This document shows, piece after piece, positions 56,893 through 64,000 of a stretch of 64,000 nt of DNA (position 1 is the first letter of the stretch; the number at the start of each line of letters is the position of its first letter). The position numbers and the translations under genes are program-made. The notes beneath the pieces were generated by a model that ran no database searches, was not told the DNA's origin, and saw only the letters and a program-made list of their open reading frames with translations. The stretch lies in contig CAWBOB010000001.1 of the NCBI GenBank assembly GCA_963790335.1, positions 358,753 through 422,752 on the forward strand, read 5' to 3'. This DNA is from JAOUEA01 sp963790335 (GTDB lineage: Bacteria; Actinomycetota; UBA4738; HRBIN12).

Positions 56893-57757
56893 TCAGGCGG
56901 GCGTGCCCACGAACCTCGCGACCGCTTCCAGGTACTCCTCGTTCTCCTCGACGAACGTCATGTGACCGCTCTGCTCGAAGACGACGAGCTGCGCGTCGTC
57001 GATGCCCGCGGCGATCACATCGGCTGCCTCGAACACGCAGGTGCGGTCGTGCAGCCCCGCGAGCACCAGCGCCGGCACGGTCACCTCGTCGAGCCGGTCC
57101 TCCACCTCGATCGCGCCGGAACCCGCGGCGGCGAAGTGGCGCAAGCACGTCGGGCGAGTACACCGTGTCGCCTGTGCGCTGCACGTAGTCGTCGATCCGT
57201 GGGTCGAGCGGATCCGCGAAGTGGAACGGCCACTGATCGCGCATGAGCTCGGCGAACTCCTCGGCCATCGAGACGTGTGGCTCCCGGTCCCACGACGCGC
57301 GCACCTGCAGACGCAGCTCCTCGGGCTCGAACGCCTCGAGGTTCTCGTCGACGCGATCGAGGTACCGCATCGACGGGACGCCGCCCGACACGATGACCGC
57401 CGCCGCCGCCCCCGGGAAGTCCACGGCGTTCTGCAGCGCCACGAACGCGCCGTAGGAATGCCCGAGCACCGCGTATCGATCGAGCTCCATCGCGCGAGCG
57501 AGCATCACGACGTCCTGCGCGTGCCGTTCGAGCGTCCAGGTGTGTTCGGGGGTTCGCTCCGACCGGCCGCACGAACGCTGATCGACGAGCACGAGCCGGA
57601 TGCCGCGCTCGGTCAGGGGGTCGAGGTAGTCGCCGAACTCGTGATGGTCGAGACCCGGACCGCCGTGCAGCACGAGCAGCGGCAGGCCGTCGTCGGGTCC
57701 GCGCTCGACGAGCCAGAGCGACGTGTCGTCGATCGCGACGAACCGTCCGTCGCTCAC
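56893..57757 (-). CDS. Alpha/beta hydrolase, proline iminopeptidase-like (one inserted base near 57146)
   Basis: Removing one T near 57146 restores 287 residues. The core blocks are PLLVLHGGPGLDHHEFGDYL (oxyanion HGGPG), VLVDQRSCGRSERTPEHTWT, VLGHSYGAFVALQNAVDFPG with the nucleophile Ser in GHSYG, and, after the shift, PALVLAGLHDRTCVFEA with the Asp and EQSGHMTFVEENEEY with the His. The HGGPG and DQRSCGRS motifs match S33 proline iminopeptidases, but broader esterase activity is possible. GTG 57757 overlaps the stop of the F420 reductase gene (GTGA). Confidence 0.85.
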
Positions 57758-58441
57758 TCCCCCGAACCCCACGTGTCACGGCCGGTGATCCGGAAGCCCC
57801 CGTCGCGCACCTTGTAGCGGCGGTTGATCGAGATGATCAGCGCGGTGAGCGGCTCGGTGAGCCGCGCGTTCGCGAGCGGTCCGGCGTCGACCCACCGCAT
57901 GCCCGGCACGCGATCGATCAGCTCCCCCACGAGCCGCTTGGCATCGTCGTCGTCGGAGCAGAGCAACGCATCGGAGTCCACCGCTCGGTCGAGCGCGGTG
58001 AGCGAGTGCGCAGCAACGGTGTGGAAGCCTGCCACCACCGCCACGCCCTCGGGCACGAGCGAGGCGGCGAGCTCGGCCGCCGATCCGTGCCAGGGGCGGA
58101 TCGCCTCCCAGGCCTTGCCCCCGACGGCAGCCATGAGCGGGCTCGTGGCGTCGAGCACGACCTGCCCGTGGCTGAGCGCCGGCGCGATCGAGTCATAGAT
58201 CTCGATCATGCCGGCGAAGGGCACGGTCACGACCACGACCTCGGCACCGTGCACCGCCTCCGCGTTCTCGGCGCCGTCGACCGACGCGCCGGCGCCGAGC
58301 GTCTCCGTCGCGTTCGTCGACGGCCTCGTCGGCCCTCTGGGCCGAGCGAGAGCCGATCGTGACGTGGTGCCCGGCGCCCGCGAGACGCAGGGCGAGCCCG
58401 AAGCCCTCGGCGCCCGTGCCACCCACGATCGCGACGTCCAT
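57754..58441 (-). CDS. Coenzyme F420H2-dependent NADP oxidoreductase (one inserted base near 58317)
   Basis: Rebuilt length 228 residues. The start MDVAIVGGTGAEGFGLALRL has the Rossmann GGTGxxGxG loop, followed by GHHVTIGSRSAQRADEA, where Ser/Arg select NADP. After the shift come GAEVVVVTVPFAGMIEIYDS, LDATSPLMAAVGGK, VAGFHTVAAHSLTALD and VDAGPLANARLTEPLTALII, as in Fno/NpdG enzymes that exchange hydride between F420 and NADP. It implies that the host makes or uses coenzyme F420. TAGGCT lies eight bases before ATG 58441. Other F420-linked reductases of the family remain possible. Confidence 0.82.
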
Positions 58442-58496
58442 GACCTCGCAGCCTACGAAACGACGCGAGGTGCCCCCGCTGCTACCGTCCGCCGAC

Positions 58497-58661
58497 GTGG
58501 AGACGGTCACGTGGCTCGTCGAGCTCGGGGTCGGGATCGCGTGCCTCGTGGTGGGCGCGGGGGCCTGGCGCGGAGGGCGGCTGCGCATCGTCGGGGTCGT
58601 GCTCATCGTCGCCGGACTCGCCGCTGCGAGCCACGCTCTCGTCCGACTGGGGTCCGGCTAG
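58497..58661 (+). CDS. Small two-helix membrane protein
   Basis: A 54-residue protein from GTG 58497. It is almost entirely two TM helices (TVTWLVELGVGIACLVVGAG and IVGVVLIVAGLAAASHALVR) joined by a short basic turn AWRGGRLR. TACCGT lies eight bases upstream, in the leaderless arrangement used by other genes here. Its TAG stop is inside the palindromic site at 58658-58676. No family was recognised. Confidence 0.6.
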   Translation: METVTWLVELGVGIACLVVGAGAWRGGRLRIVGVVLIVAGLAAASHALVRLGSG

Positions 58662-58676
58662 TCCAGTGCAGACTAG
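58658..58676. repeat. Palindromic site CTAGTC-N7-GACTAG, copy 2
   Basis: CTAGTCCAGTGCAGACTAG has perfect 6-base arms and differs from the copy at 20760-20778 at only two spacer positions. It overlaps the stop of the small membrane protein and lies 37 bases before ATG 58714. A GACTAG half-site recurs at 58698-58703, overlapping the -10 of the next gene. Confidence 0.55.
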
Positions 58677-58713
58677 GCGGACCGCGCCGCCCGCCGGGAC
58701 TAGGCTACGGCTC

Positions 58714-61700
58714 ATGCCCGAGCTGCCCACCGGCACGGTGACGAAGTTCATCGGCCTGCGACCGGGCGAAGGCAGACCGATCGGCTTGGCGGTCGCCGTG
58801 TCGTTCTTCGCGTCGGCCGGCCTGATGATCGGCCAGAGCGGCATCGAGGCGCTCTTCTTCGCGCGCTACGGTGTCTCGAAGCTTCCTGTGATGTACGTGG
58901 CGCTCGGCGGCACGATGTTCGTGCTGACGATCGGGTTCGGCGCGCTCCTCGGCCGGCTGGGACGAGGTCGCGCGTGCCTGCTGATCCCGATCGTGCTCGC
59001 GGCCGCCGCGGCTGCGGGGCGGATCGCGCTCGCCGGCGATGTCGCCTGGATCACGCAGGCGTTGTGGCTGCTGCAGGGAGCCGCCCAGTTCCTCATCGGT
59101 CTGTCCGTGTGGGGACTCGCCGGCCTCGTCACCGACACCCGCCAGGCGAAGCGGTTCTTCCCGTTGATCGGGGCGGGCAGCGTGCTGGGGTACGTGATCG
59201 GCGGGCTGGTGACGAAGCCGCTCGCGTCATGGGTCGGCACCGCCAACCTGCTGATGGTCTGGATCGCCACGCTGGCCGCGGTCGTGATCCTCGGTGCGAG
59301 GCTGCTCGCGATCGGAGGCTCGGGGCGTGGGCCGCACGTCGGCCGCCACCGCGACCACGGCCCGGTCGAACAGCTCCTGGCCGGGCTGCACTACGTGCGG
59401 CGCTCCTCGCTGATGCGCTGGCTCGCGTTCGGCTCGATCCTGTTCTCCCTGTTGTTCTTCTCCCTCTACCTCCCGTTCTCGCGAGCTGCTACCGCTCGGT
59501 ACCCCGACCCCGACGAGCTGGCAGGGTTCTTCGGCCTCTTCTTCGGTCTCTCGACCGGGGTCGCGTTCCTGCTGTCGCTGTTCGTCACGAACCGCCTGCT
59601 CGCTCGCTTCGGAGTGCCGACGGTGCTGCTCGTGCTTCCGATCCTGTACGTCGCCGCGTTCGGCGTGCTCTCGATCGAGTCCACGTTCGCGATCCTCGCT
59701 GTGTTCAGGTTCACCCAGGTGGCCTGGATGTCGGGCGGCGCCGTCAGCTCCTGGGAGGCGGTCATCAACACGGTGCCGTCGGATCGGCGGGATCAGACGC
59801 GTGCGTTCCTGTACGGAGGCCCCACCCAGGTCGGCACGGTGCTCGCCGGCGTGGTCGCCCTCGTCGGCAGATCGCTCAACCCCACGACCCTGTCCACGAT
59901 CGGACTCGCGTCGGCCGTCCTCGCGACCGTCGCGATGATCGGCGTTCGGCGTGCCTACCCCATCGAGCTCGTGCGGGCCCTGCGAGAGGGGCGACCGAAG
60001 GTGTTCGATGCCGACCCCGCCGGGTCGGAACCGTTCGCGTTGCATCGATCGGATCGAGCGGCGATGACCGCCGCGGTGGAAGGTCTGGCCGCGGCCGATC
60101 CCCGCGTGCGACGGGTTGCGGCGCACGTGCTGGGTGAGATGGACCCGGATGCGGCGTCCGAGTCGCTCCTCGCCCACCTCCACGACGACGACGCAGAGGT
60201 CCGCGCGGCGGTCGTCGGGTCACTCGCTCGTGCCCCGACGGGCATCTCCCGGGCAGCCATCATCGAGCGCTCCCGTGATCCCGAGGCGAGCGTTCGCCGC
60301 GCGGTCGTCGAAGCACTCGCCGGGTCCCCTGAGGACGGGGAGTCCGCCACCGCGCTCGCTGACGCGCTGCACGACGCAGATCCGATCGTTCGAGCGAGGG
60401 CCGCGGCAGCCCTCGTGGAAGGAGCGCACGCTCCCACCGCGTTCGCGACGCTGGCCGACCTGGTCGCGCATCCCGACCCGCTCGCCCGCACCGCAGCGCT
60501 CGACGCGATGCGCGGTCTCGGGAGCGACGGCCTGTTCGCGAGCGCCACGGCTGCGCTCTCCGACCCGGCTCCGGTGGTGCGCGCCGGGGCGGCACGAACG
60601 ATCGCCTCCTTCGATGCCGCCAGGGCTGTGGCGCTGCTCACCCCGGCGCTCGCGGACGAGCACCGGCTGGTTCGTACAGCCGTCGCTGAGGCGTTCGGGA
60701 TGATCGGCCCGGCGGGGACGCCGGCGGTCGTCGAGTCGCTCGACGCTCCGACGCGTCGGGAAGGGGCGACGGCTGCCTTGCAGTACGTCGCGCTCGACGG
60801 GCACGCGGAGCGGGTACGGCGGTTCGCATCGGAGATGGTGGCCGTCGCCGTCGAGAGCCATCGTCTCGCGGTGTCGGTCGACCTCGGTGCCGGCGATCGG
60901 TCCGTGTTGCTGCGGGACTCGCTGGTGTCCAGGTCGGAGCGGGAGGCGACGCTCGCGCTTCGTGCGGCAGCGGCGCTGGAAGGCACCGCGGCGATGTCTG
61001 CGGCGATCGAGAACCTCGCCGTCGCCGATCCGGAGCAGCGAGCGAACGCGATCGAGGTGATCGAGAGTGTCGGAGCACGCGACCTCGTCGCGCCACTCCT
61101 CGGCATCTGGGAGGGCACGGTCACACCGATGGACGCAGCGACCCTGCGGGAACGGCTGACGGACGACCCCGACGACTGGATCCGAGCCTGCGTGGAACTC
61201 CTCGACGCAGCGCGACCCGACCCCGAAGGAGGGATGATGGCGCGCACCCTGACGACGTTGTCACCGATGGAACGCGTGTTGTTCCTGCGGAAGGTAGCCC
61301 TGTTCGCCGAGCTGCCTCCGCAGGACCTTCAGCCGATCGCGATGATCGCCGAGGAGCATGCCTTCGCCGACGGGGACACGATCGCCGAGCAGGGCGAGCC
61401 CGGAGACGCCATGCACATCATCGTGAGCGGCGACGTTTCGGTGGTCACGCACGACGGGGCCGCTGAGCCGGCAGGCGGACGCGTCGTGGCGGTCAGGTCC
61501 AGCGGGGATGTCGTGGGCGAGATGGCGGTGATCACGAACGAGCCGCGCATCGCCGGGCTCCTCGCGCGCGGCGACGTCCGCGTCCTATCGATCGCCCGCC
61601 CGCAGTTCGAGTCGATCCTGCGGGAACGCCCTGAGACCGCGCTCGGCGTCATCCGAACGTTGTGTCAGCGACTGGCCGAATCGTCGCCCGCAACGGCCGA

Positions 61701-61731
61701 CGAGACCGTCACCGGGACGACATCGGCCTGA
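58714..61731 (+). CDS. Nucleotide-carrier-like transporter fused to HEAT repeats and cNMP-binding domain
   Basis: A 1005-residue fusion. Residues 1-430 contain about 12 TM helices (SFFASAGLMIGQSGIEALFF, VWGLAGLVTDTRQAKRFFPL, GAGSVLGYVIGGLVTKPLAS) in the pattern of MFS/ADP-ATP carrier-like (Npt-type) proteins. Residues about 450-810 are alpha-helical HEAT repeats (DPRVRRVAAHVLGEMDPDAA, DPIVRARAAAALVEGAHAPT). The C-terminal cNMP-binding domain has ADGDTIAEQGEPGDAMHIIV and VVGEMAVITNEPRIAGLLAR, with the cassette Glu and Arg kept. TAGGCT lies seven bases before ATG 58714. Suggested: a transport protein gated by cAMP/cGMP through a helical lever. Substrate unknown. Confidence 0.87.
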   Translation: MPELPTGTVTKFIGLRPGEGRPIGLAVAVSFFASAGLMIGQSGIEALFFARYGVSKLPVMYVALGGTMFVLTIGFGALLGRLGRGRACLLIPIVLAAAAAAGRIALAGDVAWITQALWLLQGAAQFLIGLSVWGLAGLVTDTRQAKRFFPLIGAGSVLGYVIGGLVTKPLASWVGTANLLMVWIATLAAVVILGARLLAIGGSGRGPHVGRHRDHGPVEQLLAGLHYVRRSSLMRWLAFGSILFSLLFFSLYLPFSRAATARYPDPDELAGFFGLFFGLSTGVAFLLSLFVTNRLLARFGVPTVLLVLPILYVAAFGVLSIESTFAILAVFRFTQVAWMSGGAVSSWEAVINTVPSDRRDQTRAFLYGGPTQVGTVLAGVVALVGRSLNPTTLSTIGLASAVLATVAMIGVRRAYPIELVRALREGRPKVFDADPAGSEPFALHRSDRAAMTAAVEGLAAADPRVRRVAAHVLGEMDPDAASESLLAHLHDDDAEVRAAVVGSLARAPTGISRAAIIERSRDPEASVRRAVVEALAGSPEDGESATALADALHDADPIVRARAAAALVEGAHAPTAFATLADLVAHPDPLARTAALDAMRGLGSDGLFASATAALSDPAPVVRAGAARTIASFDAARAVALLTPALADEHRLVRTAVAEAFGMIGPAGTPAVVESLDAPTRREGATAALQYVALDGHAERVRRFASEMVAVAVESHRLAVSVDLGAGDRSVLLRDSLVSRSEREATLALRAAAALEGTAAMSAAIENLAVADPEQRANAIEVIESVGARDLVAPLLGIWEGTVTPMDAATLRERLTDDPDDWIRACVELLDAARPDPEGGMMARTLTTLSPMERVLFLRKVALFAELPPQDLQPIAMIAEEHAFADGDTIAEQGEPGDAMHIIVSGDVSVVTHDGAAEPAGGRVVAVRSSGDVVGEMAVITNEPRIAGLLARGDVRVLSIARPQFESILRERPETALGVIRTLCQRLAESSPATADETVTGTTSA

Positions 61732-61825
61732 GACGTGAGCGAGAGGCGTCTGCGAGTGGATCGACGGAAGCGTGTCGTCGAGATCGGCCGTCCGTCCCCG
61801 CTTCGAGAGGAGGCGAACCTCGCCA

Positions 61826-63766
61826 TCACGGTGAGCCAGGATGCCACTCGATGCTCGCGACCGGGACGGGTCGCGCGATGCCTTTCAGGGTGACCGTCCG
61901 CTCGTTCCCGACGGGATAGGGGATCGACCGACCCTGCAACGAACCGAGGGTCACCACGATCTCGCCGCCTTCGGCCAGGGCGCCCACCCTCGCGGCCTGA
62001 TGCACACCGAGGCCCGCGTAGTCGTCGGCGATGGCCGTCGCTTCAGCTGCGTGCATCCCGATCCGTACCTGTGGGGCGAACCCATGGCGCCGCCGATGCT
62101 CCGCGAGCAGCCGCTGGATCGCGACCGCGCTCTCGGCGGCGGCGTCGATGTCGGAGAAGCTCGCGAAGAAGCCGTCTCCCGTCGAGTGAACGACCTCCCC
62201 CTGGTGGGACTCGATCATCGCCCTCAAGGCCTCGTCGTGCCAGCGCACGACGTCCTCCCATGCTTCGTCGCCGATCGTTTCCAGCAGGTTGGTCGATCCG
62301 ACGATGTCGGTGAACATGAATGCCCGCGTCACCCGGATGCCGATGGCCGGAGCGCCCGCATCGATCAACGAGATGCAGCGCTTCGCCTCGAGGCCCGCAC
62401 CCAGCTGCTCGAACGTGGCACGCGCGGCCTGGAGTTCGAGCAGAGCCGATGCTTCGTCGCCGTGTGCCCGATGAGCCATGGCCAGGGATCGGCGTGCCTG
62501 CGCGGTTTCGAAGGGGAGGTCTGCTTCGGTCCACAGCCGGACGGCCCGACGGAGTTCGGCGATCGCTGCAGCCGCGTCGCTCTCGTACGTGAGCACCGCC
62601 CCGAGCGCCTGGTGGGAGCTCGCCTGCCACAGAGGCGCCGCGTAGGCGGAGGCGATCTCGCTCAGCTCTTCGGCCGCCTCGCGCGCCTCCGACGCGTCGT
62701 GGGCAGCCAACGCGATCTCGACCTGAGCCGGAAGCAGACGGCCTCTGACCAGCGCGATGGGCTGGTCCGCGAGGGCGGCTCGGATCGAAGACCGGGCGGC
62801 CACGGAACGACCCCGTGCCAGCTGCAGCAGCGCGAGCCCCGGCTGGGCATCGTTCCCGCGCTGATGCGCCTGCGTGAACGCTTCCTCGGCGCCGTCCAGA
62901 TCACCGATCCGGAGACGGATCTCACCGATCTCGTAGAAGCCTGCGCCCGCGATGGGGAGCTCTCCGAACGAGATCAGCTCTCGTACCGCGTGACGAGCCT
63001 CGTCCTCCGCTTCGGCGAAGGCCCCCCGCAGACGCATGATCTCCGCCCGACGAACCCTGCAGTGCCCGGGGAACCCGTTGATGGATTGCCGGTCACACCA
63101 TCGCTTCGTCGCCTCCGTCCATTCTCCCGCCCGCCGGTAGTCGGCGAGGTCGCGGCACGCCACGATCATGAAGCAGTACACGATGCCCGTCGCGAACGGC
63201 GAGAGCTCGTCTCCACGGCCGCCGCGGTGGCCTCGTCGATCAGCGACATGCCCGCTTCCACCTGCGCCTGCAGGATGTGAGCCATGCCCTGGCACATGAG
63301 CCCGAACGCCTGCAGATCCCGGTCGCCGAACCGCGAGCCGATGTCCAGCGCCGCCGTCGCGTGCCCCATCATCGCGTCGACGCTCCCGCTGCTCTTGGCC
63401 ATCGCGAGCTCGAGGTATCCCTGCTCCACGCATCCGGTTCCCCTTCGAGCAGCCTGGTCGCCCGCCGGAACCAACCTGCTGCCTGCGCCGACTGCAACCG
63501 TTCGCTCCACTGATCGGCGAGCTTGAGCGCAACGTAGGCAGCGCGAGGCGGGTTCCCGGCGTTCGCATCGCCTCGTAGGCTCGCTCCCACGCGTCGATGC
63601 ATGCGTCGGGCCTGGCGGTCCACCATGCCGCCTCGGCGAGCTGCTCCAGATCTTCTCCCGCCAGCGTTCGGGCCTCGGCGGCCTGCGCGAAGCCTTCGTA
63701 CGCGTCGGCCCAGGCGTGGTCCGCCAGGGCCTGTCGAGCCCGTTCGAGCGTGGTGACGTCCGTCAC
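61826..63766 (-). CDS. TPR protein with C-terminal class III cyclase-like domain (compensating frameshifts)
   Basis: The frame is open throughout, but residues coded by about 63200-63560 are read in the wrong phase; the true helices AYVALKLADQWSERLQSAQA and GYLELAMAKSSGSVDAMMGH lie in other frames, so about three nearby indels cancel out. The protein is a TPR-type helical array (SPFATGIVYCFMIVACRDLA, FYEIGEIRLRIGDLDGAEEA) with a C-terminal cyclase domain: AFMFTDIVGSTNLLETIGDE and VVHSTGDGFFASF keep both metal Asp residues, while the adenine Lys is His and the Asn of the transition-state pair is His (GLGVHQAARVGAL). GTG 63766 has GGAGG seven bases upstream. Confidence 0.8.
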   Translation of the reverse strand: MTDVTTLERARQALADHAWADAYEGFAQAAEARTLAGEDLEQLAEAAWWTARPDACIDAWERAYEAMRTPGTRLALPTLRSSSPISGANGCSRRRQQVGSGGRPGCSKGNRMRGAGIPRARDGQEQRERRRDDGARDGGAGHRLAVRRPGSAGVRAHVPGHGSHPAGAGGSGHVADRRGHRGGRGDELSPFATGIVYCFMIVACRDLADYRRAGEWTEATKRWCDRQSINGFPGHCRVRRAEIMRLRGAFAEAEDEARHAVRELISFGELPIAGAGFYEIGEIRLRIGDLDGAEEAFTQAHQRGNDAQPGLALLQLARGRSVAARSSIRAALADQPIALVRGRLLPAQVEIALAAHDASEAREAAEELSEIASAYAAPLWQASSHQALGAVLTYESDAAAAIAELRRAVRLWTEADLPFETAQARRSLAMAHRAHGDEASALLELQAARATFEQLGAGLEAKRCISLIDAGAPAIGIRVTRAFMFTDIVGSTNLLETIGDEAWEDVVRWHDEALRAMIESHQGEVVHSTGDGFFASFSDIDAAAESAVAIQRLLAEHRRRHGFAPQVRIGMHAAEATAIADDYAGLGVHQAARVGALAEGGEIVVTLGSLQGRSIPYPVGNERTVTLKGIARPVPVASIEWHPGSP

Positions 63767-63838
63767 GGCCGATCCTCCGGGAACCGCATGTTCCCACGTC
63801 ATCGGCGTGTCCGGTACCCGACGGCGGAACGGAGCGAG

Positions 63839-64000
63839 CTACGTCGTGGGACGGTACTCGCCGAAGGTCTGGCGGAGCGTTTCGCTCACCTCTCCGAGGG
63901 TCGCGCTGGCGCGGAGCGCTTCCTTCATCGGCGGCAGCAGGTTGTCGGTGCCGGCCGCGGCCGCACCCAAGGCGGCGAGCGCAGCGTCGACCGCCTGCTG
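63839..64000 (-). CDS. Methylmalonyl-CoA mutase large subunit, C-terminal end (partial)
   Basis: The last 53 codons before stop 63839. The segment AALGAAAAGTDNLLPPMKEA then LRASATLGEVSETLRQTFGE matches the end of the catalytic domain of methylmalonyl-CoA mutase-type acyl-CoA mutases, where NL(L/M)P followed by ATLGE and the (F/V)FGEYR close are invariant. There is no cobalamin-binding domain after it, so this is the two-gene type with a separate B12 subunit. It isomerises (R)-methylmalonyl-CoA and succinyl-CoA. A relative such as isobutyryl-CoA mutase cannot be ruled out. Confidence 0.8.
   Translation of the reverse strand, partial: QQAVDAALAALGAAAAGTDNLLPPMKEALRASATLGEVSETLRQTFGEYRPTT

Overview
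The window is high-G+C bacterial DNA with dense, mostly minus-then-plus gene blocks, many ATGA/GTGA stop-start overlaps and many GTG starts. An LCP-family cell-envelope protein, an RskA-type anti-sigma factor, a coenzyme F420-dependent NADPH reductase, an aminoglycoside 2'-N-acetyltransferase homologue and -10 hexamers placed for leaderless mRNAs all point to an actinomycetote. The mix suggests a deep-branching, probably uncultivated lineage rather than a streptomycete or mycobacterium, but the class cannot be fixed from sequence reading alone.

Layout. 1-11.1 kb: surface-glycan locus on the minus strand (three glycosyltransferases, a methyltransferase, rmlD-rmlB, rmlA, an LCP glycopolymer ligase), interrupted by an AAC(2')-I-like acetyltransferase and a secreted phosphoesterase. 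11.3-15.8 kb (plus): degenerate receiver/GGDEF protein, then an ECF sigma/anti-sigma pair, two small membrane-anchored proteins, ApbE flavin transferase and a haem-type membrane protein. 15.9-20 kb: aconitase, a VapBC-type toxin-antitoxin pair and a thioesterase. 20-23.3 kb: lipoprotein, cupin and two more glycosyltransferases. 23.3-28.8 kb: tandem secreted proteins, an MFS-cyclic-nucleotide-binding fusion, a seven-repeat acidic peptide gene opposite a GAF gene and a cytoplasmic subtilase. 29-40.5 kb: a large class III cyclase/ATPase, secreted proteins, an M1 peptidase, a DUF1028 protein, a Crp/Fnr regulator, a second MFS-cNMP fusion and a beta-propeller protein. 40.5-48.6 kb: a hydroxyacyl-CoA dehydrogenase and a long CopC/CopD-type operon. 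48.6-64 kb: M23 peptidase, a second cyclase/ATPase, VOC and PH-domain proteins, birA opposite a biotin carboxylase, an alpha/beta hydrolase, the F420 oxidoreductase, a nucleotide-carrier-like/HEAT/cNMP fusion, a third cyclase and the end of methylmalonyl-CoA mutase.

The strongest theme is cyclic nucleotide signalling: three class III cyclase-type genes and four genes with cyclic-nucleotide-binding domains (three of them fused to membrane transporters) lie within 39 kb. The most novel-looking locus is the 15-residue repeat peptide, GAF protein and subtilase at 26.6-28.8 kb.

A caution for every reader: at least a dozen genes are broken by single-base indels. Where the original frame can be rebuilt, almost all are +1 insertions, and removing one base restores an intact family protein. 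I read these as probable sequence errors, not as biological decay, and give the reconstructed gene spans.
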